Assembly (NCBI GenBank): GCA_009691845.1
Contig: SIAJ01000010.1
Coordinates: 1 to 64,000 of the forward strand
Length of the DNA: 64,000 nt
Source: Gemmataceae bacterium
Lineage (GTDB): Bacteria; Planctomycetota; Planctomycetia; Gemmatales; Gemmataceae
Direction of reading: 5' to 3'
Both the position numbers and the translations under genes were made by a program. Each line of letters opens with the position of its first letter. Position 1 is the stretch's first letter. The notes under the pieces were generated by a model. It was not told the DNA's origin and did not search any database. It saw nothing but the letters and a program-made list of their open reading frames with translations. Positions 43,052 through 52,000 of this stretch are shown here, one piece after another.

Positions 43052-43990
43052 ATGGTGTCCAACATGGCCCAAAAAATCATCCTAATTGCCGACCCGGGGA
43101 TCGATACCGCCTTCGCGATTGCATTAGCACTTCACGACCAGAGCCTCGATACGCTCGGTTTAGTGGCATCGGCCGGGAACATTCCTGCGGACCGTGCCAC
43201 GCAGAACGTCCATTTGCTTATCAACGCGTTAGATCCTCCTAAGTGGCCGCGACTGGGGGCCGCCCTGCCCGTCGAATACGAGATAGACGGCACCCGACTT
43301 CACGGTCCGGATGGACTCGGCAACATTGCCCTGCCACCGGTAACTCTGCACTCGCCGACGCCCGGGGACAAATTGCTCGTCGAACTAGTCCACGGGAACC
43401 CCCACGAAGTCACCATCGTCAACCTTGGCCCCGCGACGATGTTGGTACGTGCCATTGACCGCGATCCCTCGTTGCCCAGGCTGATTGAGCGAATCGTCTT
43501 CCTTGGCGGCTGCTGGCGTGTTCCTGGAAATGCGTCCGCCGTCGCGGAGTTTCACTTCTATTGCGATCCCTTGGCCGCCCGCCGCGTACTTCACTCCGGG
43601 GCTCCGATCACGCTGATACCCCTGGATGCTGCCCGCAAACTCGTGTTTTCCCCAACGGATTTGCTGGAATTACCGGCCCCCGAATCGGCCACGTGCCAGT
43701 TTCTTCGGCGAATCGTGCCCTTTGGCATTCGAGCCAGCAGTAACTTGTACGGGATCGAGGGATTCCACCTGAAAGACGTGCTCGGCGTCGCGGTCGTGGC
43801 CCTGTCGAGCAAGTTCACAACAGAACCGGCCTACGTCGATGTGGAGCTTCGTGGCGAACTGACCCGAGGCATGAGCGTGGTCGACGTTCGACCGACCCCG
43901 GGAGGGGCCCCGAATGTCGATATCGTTACGAACGTGGATATCGTCGGTGTTCGCGAGTATATTCACAGGATTTTGAGCCAGGCTAGTTGA
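43052..43990 (+). CDS. Nucleoside-hydrolase-like protein with altered metal site
   Basis: A 312-residue relative of inosine-uridine nucleoside N-ribohydrolases. The N-terminal calcium motif, normally DTDPGxDDAxAI, reads IADPGIDTAFAI, so one of the adjacent aspartates is threonine. Other segments fit: THAGxG-like GLVASAGNIPADRATQNVHL, LHGPDGLGNIALP, TIVNLGPATMLVRAI, FLGGCWRVPGNASAVAEFHF (with the conserved Asn/Glu/Phe region) and the late metal-site aspartate in GFHLKDVLGV. Hydrolysis may be impaired or the substrate changed. The gene follows trpD by 7 bases and may be co-transcribed. Confidence 0.82.
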   Translation: MVSNMAQKIILIADPGIDTAFAIALALHDQSLDTLGLVASAGNIPADRATQNVHLLINALDPPKWPRLGAALPVEYEIDGTRLHGPDGLGNIALPPVTLHSPTPGDKLLVELVHGNPHEVTIVNLGPATMLVRAIDRDPSLPRLIERIVFLGGCWRVPGNASAVAEFHFYCDPLAARRVLHSGAPITLIPLDAARKLVFSPTDLLELPAPESATCQFLRRIVPFGIRASSNLYGIEGFHLKDVLGVAVVALSSKFTTEPAYVDVELRGELTRGMSVVDVRPTPGGAPNVDIVTNVDIVGVREYIHRILSQAS

Positions 43991-44058
43991 TCCTCATGCA
44001 AGTTTTTCGTCCCCAATCGATTCTCTCGGACGCACTCTGCTCGTCGAGGGTCCTGTTC

Positions 44059-44817
44059 ATGCGCCGGGCGATCGCCATGTTCCTCTCGCTCGCCTTCAGT
44101 TGTTCCGCGAAGGCGGATCCCGAGAATACGCCCACGGCCGAGGAACTCTCGTCCGTAATAAAGGGCCTGCTCAAGACCGCCCTGCCCTCGCCTCTCGTTC
44201 AGCAAGAGTTCAACTGGGGTCATCAGCGCAAGTTTGCCAACGGCATTACCTGGGAGAAAGACGGCATCCTCCGCAAGCCTCGATTTCAAGAAAAAATGAA
44301 AAACGACGGCACCTGGCGAAAGATCAAGATCGAGGCAGTTGATCCCGAGAAGACACTGTCACTCAATGTCTTCAACGTTCAGCAACCCGAAAAGGGGAAG
44401 GTGACCTTTCTGGTGATGGTCGCCATGCAGACGCGGATCACGTTCGATCAGCAACTTTGGGCGGCAGGGGTGCGTGTTTACAGCGGCGAGACCCGCGCCC
44501 GCTGCAAGCCGACCCTGATTTTGGCTTGCGAATCCACGACCCGCACCGTGAAGAACGGCAGTTTCTTTCCCGATGTCATCTTCCGCATGAGAGTGACACA
44601 TGCCAAGCTCTCCTACGAGAGTCTGGTGGTCGAACACACGGCCGGCATTGGCGGCGACGGAGCCAAATTGCTCGGGGAGACGATCATCGAGTTTGTGAAA
44701 GATATTCGACCATCGCTTGAAAAAAACATGCTGGAGAAAGCCAACAAGGCCATTGTGAAAGCCGGGGACACAAAAGAAGTAAAATTGAGCTTGAGCAAGT
44801 TGTTGGAAGGAAAATGA
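44059..44817 (+). CDS. Secreted hypothetical protein
   Basis: A 252-residue protein with signal peptide MRRAIAMFLSLAFSCSAKAD. The mature sequence is mixed alpha/beta with GLLKTALPSPLVQQEFNWGH, FLVMVAMQTRITFDQQLWAA and GVRVYSGETRARCKPTLILA; the last part is helical and lysine-rich. I do not recognise a family. GAGGG nine bases before ATG 44059 supports that start over the ORF-track start at 43987. It follows the nucleoside-hydrolase-like gene by 68 bases. Confidence 0.7.
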   Translation: MRRAIAMFLSLAFSCSAKADPENTPTAEELSSVIKGLLKTALPSPLVQQEFNWGHQRKFANGITWEKDGILRKPRFQEKMKNDGTWRKIKIEAVDPEKTLSLNVFNVQQPEKGKVTFLVMVAMQTRITFDQQLWAAGVRVYSGETRARCKPTLILACESTTRTVKNGSFFPDVIFRMRVTHAKLSYESLVVEHTAGIGGDGAKLLGETIIEFVKDIRPSLEKNMLEKANKAIVKAGDTKEVKLSLSKLLEGK

Positions 44818-44988
44818 AACTGTCGGCTCGCTTCGAGAGCGGGACAGCGTTCGCTTCAAGAAGACGAGTACGAGAAAGAGAATGAGTGCGACCGGTCATC
44901 GCTCTCGTTTTCGTTCGCTAACTCGTTCTTCCTCGGCTTCTTCTCTTGCATCCCTACACTAATGCCATTCACAAACCCAGGTGCCTCC

Positions 44989-45405
44989 ATGCGTATTCTC
45001 CTCTGCATGCTCGTTTTCGGTCTCGTGAGTAACGCCGCCCCGGATCCCAAGAAAGACGCCAAGCCCGCGACCGTTCGCGTCCTCGATGTCAAACTCGACG
45101 GCGAGGCCAAGGGCAAGGCGACTGAGCCGACGGTCATCACCTCGGCCGAGGAATTGGCGAAAGCCATCAAGGATGCCGCTGCCATTGAGGCGATTCAAAA
45201 GGCCGTCGATTTCAAGAAAGAACAAGTGCTGCTCTTCCAATGGGCTGGATCCGGCCAGGACAAAATCACGTTTGATCTTGGCGAAGGAGACAAAGCCAGC
45301 GAAGTAACGTTTGCATACAAGCGTGGTTTGACACGCGATCTTCGCCAGCATAAGAAACTGTTCGTGCTTCCCAAGGACGCCAAGTACAATTTCGCTGGGA
45401 AATAA
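44989..45405 (+). CDS. Small secreted hypothetical protein
   Basis: A 138-residue protein with signal peptide MRILLCMLVFGLVSNAA. The mature part has TEPTVITSAEELAKAIKDAA, FKKEQVLLFQWAGSGQDKIT and HKKLFVLPKDAKYNFAGK, a pattern I know from small exported planctomycete proteins of unknown role. Start at ATG 44989; the ORF track adds nine residues. Confidence 0.7.
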   Translation: MRILLCMLVFGLVSNAAPDPKKDAKPATVRVLDVKLDGEAKGKATEPTVITSAEELAKAIKDAAAIEAIQKAVDFKKEQVLLFQWAGSGQDKITFDLGEGDKASEVTFAYKRGLTRDLRQHKKLFVLPKDAKYNFAGK

Positions 45406-45413
45406 GGACGTTA

Positions 45414-45683
45414 CTGAGGCGATCAAGAAATATCCGCTGTCATTGCGGCGGCAAGTCATCCTGCTTGCTTTGCAAGGGTGTGGGCCGATACCCCTATACG
45501 CCTGGGCCAATGGGCTATCTCCCGTTCCAGTGCCCAACCTGCGAGGGTAAGCGACAACGCACGGAAGAAGACGGCACAACGGACACCTGTTCGACGTGCA
45601 GAGGGCAAGTCATGGTTGACCCGGCTAATCCCCCGGTCGGCGGCATGCTGGATGTGTTGTCGAAGATCTTCTTTGGGGCGTGA
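45414..45683 (+). CDS. Small cysteine-rich zinc-ribbon protein, start uncertain
   Basis: Read in the 45465 frame but extended upstream, the sequence is IRCHCGGKSSCLLCKGVGRY and then FQCPTCEGKRQ and DTCSTCRGQVMV: four CxC/CxxC pairs with glycines after them, as in DnaJ-type zinc modules. No ATG or GTG precedes the first pair; CTG 45414 is the only near-cognate in range, whereas the ORF track's TTG 45465 would cut the second CxxC. It follows the small secreted-protein gene closely. Likely an RNA-, DNA- or protein-binding zinc protein; function unknown. Confidence 0.5.
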   Translation: MRRSRNIRCHCGGKSSCLLCKGVGRYPYTPGPMGYLPFQCPTCEGKRQRTEEDGTTDTCSTCRGQVMVDPANPPVGGMLDVLSKIFFGA

Positions 45684-45762
45684 TTGTCTTGAGGCCTTTT
45701 CCCTCTTAGGGAGGGGGCGCGACCCGAGATCGAGAGCCTTCACCTAATCCCCGGCCTCAGCT

Positions 45763-46251
45763 CTAAAAAAGGATGGGAGAAAGCTTACTGTTCGCCGGCA
45801 CCGGTTCCGGATAATGGTCCGGCAACGCGTTCGTCCGAACCACGGGAATCTCGACCTCTGACGAATCACTTTCCAGTTCACCTGGGTTTTCAGAATTCTC
45901 GACTAGCCGGGCCAGTTCCTTGCCATCGAGATGCTGGGTAAACTCATCGGGTTCGGGTGGCAACTCGTCTGCCACCATCTGCACCGAGTACTTCAGGCTG
46001 GCAATTTGTAGTTGATCGTTGGGCAAGAGCGCGGCCCGCCGAACGCGCTGGTTGTTGACGCGCGTGCCGTTCGTGGAACCAAGATCGCGTAATAGCAACA
46101 GGCCATCGGTCCTGACGAGGACGCAATGAAGCTTGGAGATGCTCTTGTGGTCGAGGTTGATGTCGCATTCTTCCTTGCGACCCACAAGCATCAGGTCTTT
46201 CGTGATGTTGATGGGCGTCCCTCCTTCGATCGGGACGAGCCGGACGCGCAT
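45763..46251 (-). CDS. FHA-domain protein
   Basis: A 162-residue cytoplasmic protein with one FHA domain (residues ~1-95), a phosphothreonine-binding module. The signature is complete: LVGRKEECDI (GR), SISKLHCVL (SxxH) and DLGSTNGTRVN (NG). The last ~65 residues are acidic and look disordered. It probably reads the output of Hanks-type kinases, of which two are in the window, though neither is adjacent. Confidence 0.9.
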   Translation of the reverse strand: MRVRLVPIEGGTPINITKDLMLVGRKEECDINLDHKSISKLHCVLVRTDGLLLLRDLGSTNGTRVNNQRVRRAALLPNDQLQIASLKYSVQMVADELPPEPDEFTQHLDGKELARLVENSENPGELESDSSEVEIPVVRTNALPDHYPEPVPANSKLSPILF

Positions 46252-46446
46252 GAGGCACCTCGATCTGGGCTAGGACTTGGCCCATGTGTTACTTGTAGCG
46301 TTCGGCCAACGCTGCAGCTAGCGGAATCTTGAAAAAGTGAACTCATTCCGACCGCCACGGAGCGATCGGCACTGGCCCGAAGGCAGGTGTCGGCCTCGGG
46401 CCAACATTGATAAATCACGAGTAGGGAGCCGCAGGAACCCGCCCAA

Positions 46447-47247
46447 TCAGGCCCGAGCCATGTGAGCCGATTGAACGACGACTGCTGCTGGCTGCGAGGG
46501 TGTCGGATTGCGCCGGGCCCGCGAGTCCTGCCGCTTGAGTGTTTTCACGATCCGCCACACGACCGTCAATACGGCAAATCCGCCGAACCACGCGATTAGC
46601 ACGGCTTGCGAAGGCTCGCTGAAGAAAACTGGCGTCACCACAATCGTGGCACACGCAAGCGTTCCATACAGCGTGTCGTGTTCCTTGAAGATGGCTCGCT
46701 TCCAGGTGAACACGAACGGCTCGCTTCGGCCTGACCAAGGACGCAATTGCGGGAGGAATCGAGGGACGTTTCGACAGTAGGTCTCGAATTCTTCCCCGAA
46801 CTTCTTACGAAGGTACTCCTCTTCCGCGAGGACGATTGCGTAGTATTGGAACACCAAAATCAGGAATACAGGAATCAGCAGTAGCGGAATCCCGGTTAGA
46901 GCAGCGATGCCGAACCAGAGTAAGGCATTTGCCACATAGAGCGGGTTGCGGGAGTAAGCATAGCAGCCGCAGGTTACGAGCTGGGCAGCACCAATTGTTT
47001 TGCCACGTGTCGAAGTCCCGCGAGGCGACCTGCCAGACACATGAAAGCGTACGAGAGTCCCAATTGTCAGCAGGCCAACGCCAAGACCAATCATCCAGGA
47101 ATAGGCCCATTCGGGATCGGGGGACAAGACCCACGGCAATACCAACAAGGCAATCGCGACGGGAACGAGCGTATAACTGCGGATCTTGAAGAGGGTGCCA
47201 CCAAGACTGGTGATGGAGATCGTGCGTTCGCGAACTGTATTCGCCAT
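46447..47247 (-). CDS. Isoprenylcysteine carboxylmethyltransferase-family membrane protein
   Basis: A 266-residue membrane protein with five or six helices. The PEMT/ICMT signature is clear: CGCYAYSRNPLYVANALLWF (the RNPxY motif) and EEEYLRKKFGEEFETYCRNV (the E-E-x-x-L-x-x-x-F-G-x-x-Y motif), which together bind S-adenosylmethionine at the membrane. Bacterial members methylate lipids or other hydrophobic acceptors; the substrate here is unknown. Start at MANTVRERTIS (47247). The 195 bases between it and the FHA gene downstream hold nothing recognisable. Confidence 0.85.
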   Translation of the reverse strand: MANTVRERTISITSLGGTLFKIRSYTLVPVAIALLVLPWVLSPDPEWAYSWMIGLGVGLLTIGTLVRFHVSGRSPRGTSTRGKTIGAAQLVTCGCYAYSRNPLYVANALLWFGIAALTGIPLLLIPVFLILVFQYYAIVLAEEEYLRKKFGEEFETYCRNVPRFLPQLRPWSGRSEPFVFTWKRAIFKEHDTLYGTLACATIVVTPVFFSEPSQAVLIAWFGGFAVLTVVWRIVKTLKRQDSRARRNPTPSQPAAVVVQSAHMARA

Positions 47248-47682
47248 AACATTCCTGTGATTCGGAAGATACGTGATCCGGTCGGGCATCCAACGAGCGA
47301 TCAGTAACTTCCTTGTCGCAGGTCAAACTCAGCCCATTCTCAAGTAAACAATATACGGAAGCTGGGTGGGCTGCGAGAAAGATTTACCGGAATGATGGCT
47401 TCCGAAACGGCGGAGCCCGCTGCAATCGAACCAGTTCCTTTTTTTGGGAAACCGGAGAACGCAAAGGTGCCGTGTTTCCGCGACGACTCGAACAACGAGT
47501 TCGAGAATTGTGCTTGGCAGGTATCTGCAAAGCCGCTTGGGGGTGCGGCGTACAAATCCTTCGACAATCGCCTCTTTGTGAGTCATTCAAATCCTCTTTC
47601 GCCTTGACCAAATCGCCTCAATTTGTCCAAAATGGCGGATTGTGCAGGATGCACGCCTCGAACCGGATGGAGCCGACGCGCG
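47248..47682. other. Divergent intergenic region
   Basis: About 430 bases between the methyltransferase and the fatty-acid oxidation gene. Several short ORFs overlap here in different frames; none has protein-like character or a ribosome-binding site. It should contain two divergent promoters. Confidence 0.4.
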
Positions 47683-49803
47683 ATGATCTACGAATCACAG
47701 TGTTTTCGCCTCGAATCGGAGGACAACGTCGTCACGCTCTGGCTCGATTTCAGGGGCCGGGCGTCGCACTCGCTCAATCTTCCAATCCTGAATGAATTGT
47801 CGCTCGTGGTCGATCGGATAGACGGGCTACCTGCACCGTCTGCCATCGTGATCCGCAGCCGCAATCCCAGGAGCTTTGTCGAAGAGTTCGATGTCCGCGA
47901 GCTTGCACGAATGGACTCCCCTCTGGAACTCGCGGCGCTGGCCCGTCGCGGTCAGGAGGTCGTTCGCAAAATAGCGGAATTGCCGGCAGCGACGATTGCG
48001 CTGCTCGAAGGCCGATGTGCGGGCCTTGGGCTGGAGATCGCCCTGGCATGTACAACACGTTTGATTGTCGATTCGAGAGAAACGCGATTGGAGTTTACGG
48101 AGATCGCTCGCGGACTCATTCCCTTCTGCGGGGGCACACTTCGTTTGCCACGGCTTGTCGGAATTCAGAAAGCCCTTCGCCTGTGGATCCACTCGCAGAG
48201 CGTGCGCCCAGCGGAGGCGCTGCGAATCGGCCTGGCAGATTTGCTGACGAATCCGGAACGTACGGGGATCGACTTGATGACGTGCCTGGATCGGATGCGA
48301 CATTCGCCCAACTGGCGCGCAGGCCGAATTATTCATCGGTGGCGTCCCAGTCTCTCGAATGCCCTGTTCGGCTCGATGGTCCTTCAGCAAGCCAAAAAGA
48401 CATCTCGATGTTCTGCTGCCGTGTCTGAACTATTGCAATGTGTGGCGGCCAGCCGTGGATCCGAAGGCAAGGGTCTCATTGCAGAGCGAGCGGCTCTTAC
48501 CTTCCTGGGTGGGCTTCCTGAAACACGTCATTTGTTGGAGGCTCAACGGCAAGCTACATCGCCGCTGCGTCTGTTTCCCGAGCCGATCAATCCGATTCCG
48601 CAACTTCCGAAGCGGATCGGAATCGTCGGAGCTGGTCCGCATGGCGTGCAACTCGCTCGTCATTTCGCAGAACGCGGGCACGAGATAGTGCTTCAAGAGC
48701 GGGCCGTCCATCGAGCCGCCAATCCCTTCTCGGAATTTGGCGACCGGGTTTGCGTTACGTCCGAATGGCTGGGCTTTGATCGGGCCGATTTCGTCATCGA
48801 GGCCGTGACGGAAGATCCGGGCGAGAAGCAAAACATCTTCAACAAATTGGAAGAACTCGTCCTCTCGAGGACCATACTTGCAACGACCAGCACGACGATT
48901 CGGGTCGAGGCCTTGCAGGCGGAATCCAGAAGACCGCAGCGAATCCTCGGCCTGCACCTGCCGAATCTTGAGGCTCGCACGCCGGTAGCGGAAGTCGTCG
49001 GCACCGAGTTTGCGCACTCGGAAAACGTGGCTACTTTGTCCGAGTGGGCACGGCAGTGGGGATTCACGCCGATCCGAGTTGCGGATCGACCGGGACGGCT
49101 GGTGACACTGGTTCGACACGTGTATCTCTCGGAGGCGGTGACGCTCGTCTCGGAAGGGCTGCCTCCACAAAGGATCGATGCCGCTTGTCGTGCTTTCGGC
49201 ATGGGACGTGGTCCGCTAGAGTGGTGTGACGAGATCGGCCTCGAGCAACTATCCGAACAAACTGGCTACTTGCAAATGGCACGCGACGACGGCTTCGCTC
49301 GCAATCTACTCTTTCAACGTCTGCTCTCTTACGGTTGTGTCGGCAAGGTTGTGGGCGAAGGCTTCTATCGTTATGGCCTGACTCGGCGGCCGAACGAACT
49401 TGCACGGATGTTGCTCTGGCAGGATTTCGACGAAGATGCCGCGGCCAGTTACACGTTCGATTCGGAGACGGCGATCCGCGAAGGAATCGAGCGCGTGATT
49501 TTCCGAACGGTAAACGAGGCGGCAGCGGCACTGTCCGAACAACCAGACTCCGATCCGGCCACAGTCGATTTGGCCCTCGCGTTCGGCATGGATTGGGCCC
49601 CTCAGCGCGGCGGGCCGCTTGGCTATGCGGATACTCTCGGCGCTTGCCGGGTGGTCGAAAAGTTGGCCGAGTTTGCTGAACGATTCGGGCCGCGATTCAC
49701 GCCAAGCGATGAACTCATTCGCCGAGCCGAGGCAGGCGAGACGTTCTATCCATGCGAAACGCCATCGGGTGGAAAGGTGCTCTCGTGGAGAGTCGCCGTT
49801 TGA
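47683..49803 (+). CDS. Fused enoyl-CoA hydratase / 3-hydroxyacyl-CoA dehydrogenase (FadJ/FadB-like)
   Basis: A 706-residue multifunctional beta-oxidation protein. The hydratase domain (~1-290) keeps both catalytic glutamates, in LGLEIALACTTR and TEIARGLIPFCGGT. The dehydrogenase has the NAD motif RIGIVGAGPHGVQLARHF and FVIEAVTEDPGEKQNIFNKL, with the catalytic histidine in LGLHLPN; the usual S-N-T-S before it is TSTT. Two C-terminal helical domains follow, the last with DLALAFGMDWAPQRGGPLGY. Start at MIYESQCFRLE (47683). No thiolase or acyl-CoA dehydrogenase lies near. Confidence 0.9.
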   Translation: MIYESQCFRLESEDNVVTLWLDFRGRASHSLNLPILNELSLVVDRIDGLPAPSAIVIRSRNPRSFVEEFDVRELARMDSPLELAALARRGQEVVRKIAELPAATIALLEGRCAGLGLEIALACTTRLIVDSRETRLEFTEIARGLIPFCGGTLRLPRLVGIQKALRLWIHSQSVRPAEALRIGLADLLTNPERTGIDLMTCLDRMRHSPNWRAGRIIHRWRPSLSNALFGSMVLQQAKKTSRCSAAVSELLQCVAASRGSEGKGLIAERAALTFLGGLPETRHLLEAQRQATSPLRLFPEPINPIPQLPKRIGIVGAGPHGVQLARHFAERGHEIVLQERAVHRAANPFSEFGDRVCVTSEWLGFDRADFVIEAVTEDPGEKQNIFNKLEELVLSRTILATTSTTIRVEALQAESRRPQRILGLHLPNLEARTPVAEVVGTEFAHSENVATLSEWARQWGFTPIRVADRPGRLVTLVRHVYLSEAVTLVSEGLPPQRIDAACRAFGMGRGPLEWCDEIGLEQLSEQTGYLQMARDDGFARNLLFQRLLSYGCVGKVVGEGFYRYGLTRRPNELARMLLWQDFDEDAAASYTFDSETAIREGIERVIFRTVNEAAAALSEQPDSDPATVDLALAFGMDWAPQRGGPLGYADTLGACRVVEKLAEFAERFGPRFTPSDELIRRAEAGETFYPCETPSGGKVLSWRVAV

Positions 49804-49856
49804 CGGGAGGATTCTGTATCCTGTAACTTCAGCACTCTTCCACAACTGGAGACAAC

Positions 49857-50327
49857 ATGACAAGCAAGCCTGACACTCGCGTTCAAGAGTTACACCTGAC
49901 GCTCCCGCCGGCACCAAAGCCGGTCGCCAAGTACAAGACGGCAGTGCGTGTCGGCAACATACTCTACGTTTCCGGCCACGGCCCACTGAAGGAAGATAAG
50001 ACTCAGATCACGGGGAAGGTCGGCAAGGAATTGAATCTCGAACAGGGTAAAGCGGCGGCCCGGCAAGTCGGGTTGGCGATTCTTGCCACGGTCAAGGCAA
50101 ACCTGGGTTCGCTCGACAAAGTCTCCCGTCTCATCAAGACCCTGGGGCTGGTCAACTGCACCGACGATTTCAAGGATCAACCGCAAGTCATCAACGGCTT
50201 TTCCGAACTGATGGCCGATGTGTTTGGCGAAGATGCCGGCGTCGGTGCGAGAAGCGCGATTGGTACCAACTCGCTTCCAGGGAATATCTCGGTGGAAATT
50301 GAGTGCATATTTGAATTGGCAGAGTGA
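49857..50327 (+). CDS. RidA/YjgF-family protein
   Basis: A 156-residue trimeric-barrel protein of the RidA group, which hydrolyses reactive enamines/imines formed by PLP enzymes. Landmarks are VGNILYVSGHGPLKED, AAARQVGLAILATVKANLGS and the C-terminal VGARSAIGTNSLPGNISVEI with the conserved active-site arginine. It follows the fused hydratase/dehydrogenase gene with 53 bases between, after GGAG at good distance. Confidence 0.9.
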   Translation: MTSKPDTRVQELHLTLPPAPKPVAKYKTAVRVGNILYVSGHGPLKEDKTQITGKVGKELNLEQGKAAARQVGLAILATVKANLGSLDKVSRLIKTLGLVNCTDDFKDQPQVINGFSELMADVFGEDAGVGARSAIGTNSLPGNISVEIECIFELAE

Positions 50328-50332
50328 CAGAA

Positions 50333-50374
50333 AGCCGAAGGCCCATGGACGGCTGTCCCTGGGCTTTCGGCTCA
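50333..50374. terminator. Hairpin between convergent genes
   Basis: AGCCGAAGGCCCA pairs with TGGGCTTTCGGCT over about 13 positions. It overlaps the end of ruvB and probably stops transcription of the RidA gene; the T-run is short. Confidence 0.5.
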
Positions 50375-51406
50375 GTCAAACAGTGCCGGCTCGCCATCGG
50401 CCGCAGTTTTTCGCGGAATCTTCTTCCCCAATAGCTGAAACGCCCGTTCAGTCGCCACACGGCCTCTGGGGGTGCGGATCACGAATTGCTCGCGGAGGAG
50501 ATACGGCTCGACTTCATCGCTGAGAGTATCCGTCGTCAGGTTCATCGTCGCGGCAATCGCCTCAACGCCGGTTGGCCCGCCGGCAAAGACATCGATCAAC
50601 GTTTCGAGATACCGGCGATCCTGTTTGTCGAGCCCTTCGCGATCAACGTTCAGCATCTGTAGAGCTGCACGGGCGACCTCAAGCGTGATGTCGCCATCGG
50701 TCTCGCTGGCCGCATAGGTACGCACCCAGGCCAGGCGAGCATTGGCAATTCGCGGCGTACCGCGACAACGTTGAGCCAGTTCCATCGCGGCAGCGTCGGC
50801 GATTTTCGTTTGCAGTTTGGCCGCATTCACCCGGACGATTCGTGAGAGTTCATCGACGCTGTAGAACTCGAGATGCTCGTGCATTCGGAAACGATCGCGC
50901 ATCGGCCCTGAGAGCATCCCGCTTCGCGTTGTGGCACCGATTAATGTGAAGTGCTTCAGGTTCATCGAAATGGTGCGTGCGTTGAGCCCTTCTCCCAGCA
51001 CGATGTCGATGCGGAAATCCTCCATGGCCGGGTAGAGAAATTCTTCGACAACACGCGGCATCCGATGGATCTCGTCGATGAAGAGTATCGAGCCTTCCTC
51101 GAGGTTGGTCAGGAACGGCAGCATGTCGGCCGGTTTGGACAGCGCCGGGCCGCTGGTCATCTGCAGCGACGTCCCAAGTTCATTCGGCAACACGGTTGCA
51201 AATGTGGTTTTTCCCAGCCCGGGCGGCCCGTCGAAGAGAATGTGGCCCAGCGGTTCCTTGAGCTTCTTGGCTGCGTTGACGGCGATGGCCAACCGCCGTG
51301 CGACCTCGGTCTGGCCGATCACCTCACGCAGAAATTTTGGCCGCAACGCGGCATCGCGACTGCGATCTTCCTCGGGGCCGGCGGTGATAACGGGGGTTCG
51401 GGCCAT
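50372..51406 (-). CDS. ruvB: Holliday junction branch migration helicase RuvB
   Basis: The hexameric AAA+ motor that drives branch migration with RuvA. The 344-residue length is typical. Walker A is DGPPGLGKTTFATVL, Walker B SILFIDEIHRMP, sensor 1 LIGATTRSGMLSGPMRDRF (with the arginine finger region) and the C-terminal winged helix is EVEPYLLREQFVIRTPRGR. A TIGR03067 gene and repeats separate it from ruvA-ruvC on the same strand, whereas ruvA and ruvB are usually adjacent. Confidence 0.97.
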   Translation of the reverse strand: MARTPVITAGPEEDRSRDAALRPKFLREVIGQTEVARRLAIAVNAAKKLKEPLGHILFDGPPGLGKTTFATVLPNELGTSLQMTSGPALSKPADMLPFLTNLEEGSILFIDEIHRMPRVVEEFLYPAMEDFRIDIVLGEGLNARTISMNLKHFTLIGATTRSGMLSGPMRDRFRMHEHLEFYSVDELSRIVRVNAAKLQTKIADAAAMELAQRCRGTPRIANARLAWVRTYAASETDGDITLEVARAALQMLNVDREGLDKQDRRYLETLIDVFAGGPTGVEAIAATMNLTTDTLSDEVEPYLLREQFVIRTPRGRVATERAFQLLGKKIPRKTAADGEPALFD

Positions 51407-51423
51407 CTCGACTCACCCATGGT

Positions 51424-51448
51424 AGCCCGCACACTCCGTGTGCGGGTT
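51424..51448. repeat. Palindrome related to the GCACACTCCGTGTGC family
   Basis: AGCCCGCACACTCCGTGTGC followed by GGGTT. Paired with a second copy at 51511; the two flank a 60-base spacer upstream of ruvB. Confidence 0.65.
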
Positions 51449-51510
51449 GTATAAAACCAACTCTCTCGCTCACGGTCCGATTTCGACTCGAGTTCCGCGT
51501 CGGGCGAGGC

Positions 51511-51534
51511 TGGCACACGGAGTGTGCCGACTAC
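51511..51534. repeat. Palindrome, GGCACACGGAGTGTGCC family
   Basis: TGGCACACGGAGTGTGCCGA followed by CTAC. It abuts the stop codon of the TIGR03067 gene. Confidence 0.7.
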
Positions 51535-51535
51535 T

Positions 51536-51970
51536 TTATTTTTTCTCGCGCTTGTACGTCGCCAACAGCGTCATGGTCCCTTCCTTCGACACGAACTCTT
51601 TTGGCGGATCCTTCCCTTCGAGGGCGTAGCACACAGTCATCGTGTCGTCCTTCAACTCGTAAATGCATTCGAAGGTCTTGTCTTTGTTGCTGCCCTCACT
51701 GCTCTTGACCGTGAGTCGCTTGGGCTTTTTGGACGAATCGACCGTCAGCGTTCCCTTGTCGGTCTGATCGTTGAACGTCACGGTGTACTTTCCGCCTTCA
51801 ACAGTTAGCGTGGCGGCCTTAAAAAGTTCGCTGGAATCCTTTCCCATGAAGATCGCCTTCTCCATCTTCCAGGTTCCGTTCATAGCCTTCAGGTCGTCCT
51901 TGTCATCTGCTGGGACCAACCCATTCAAAGCGAAAACGGCAACCAAGCACATCAGGCTGCGACGAAACAT
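51536..51970 (-). CDS. TIGR03067 domain secreted protein
   Basis: A 144-residue exported protein: signal MFRRSLMCLVAVFALNGLVP, then the TIGR03067 pattern with LKAMNGTWKMEKAIFMGKDS, ATLTVEGGKYTVTFND, KKPKRLTVKS and ECIYELKDDTMTVCYAL. The family is almost confined to planctomycetes and relatives and has no known function; the fold is probably lipocalin-like. GGAGG precedes the ATG. Its position between ruvB and ruvA is not explained by function. Confidence 0.88.
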   Translation of the reverse strand: MFRRSLMCLVAVFALNGLVPADDKDDLKAMNGTWKMEKAIFMGKDSSELFKAATLTVEGGKYTVTFNDQTDKGTLTVDSSKKPKRLTVKSSEGSNKDKTFECIYELKDDTMTVCYALEGKDPPKEFVSKEGTMTLLATYKREKK

Positions 51971-52000
51971 TGGAAATCCTCCAGGGTGCAGGAATTGAAG

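Noticed and set aside
44850-44945. GAGTACGAGAAAGAGAATGA simple-sequence stretch
   Set aside because: Low-complexity run between two genes; no structure or coding signal beyond that.
47313-47795. Overlapping short ORFs on both strands
   Set aside because: No ribosome-binding sites, no conserved-looking segments, and they run into the fatty-acid oxidation gene in a wrong frame.
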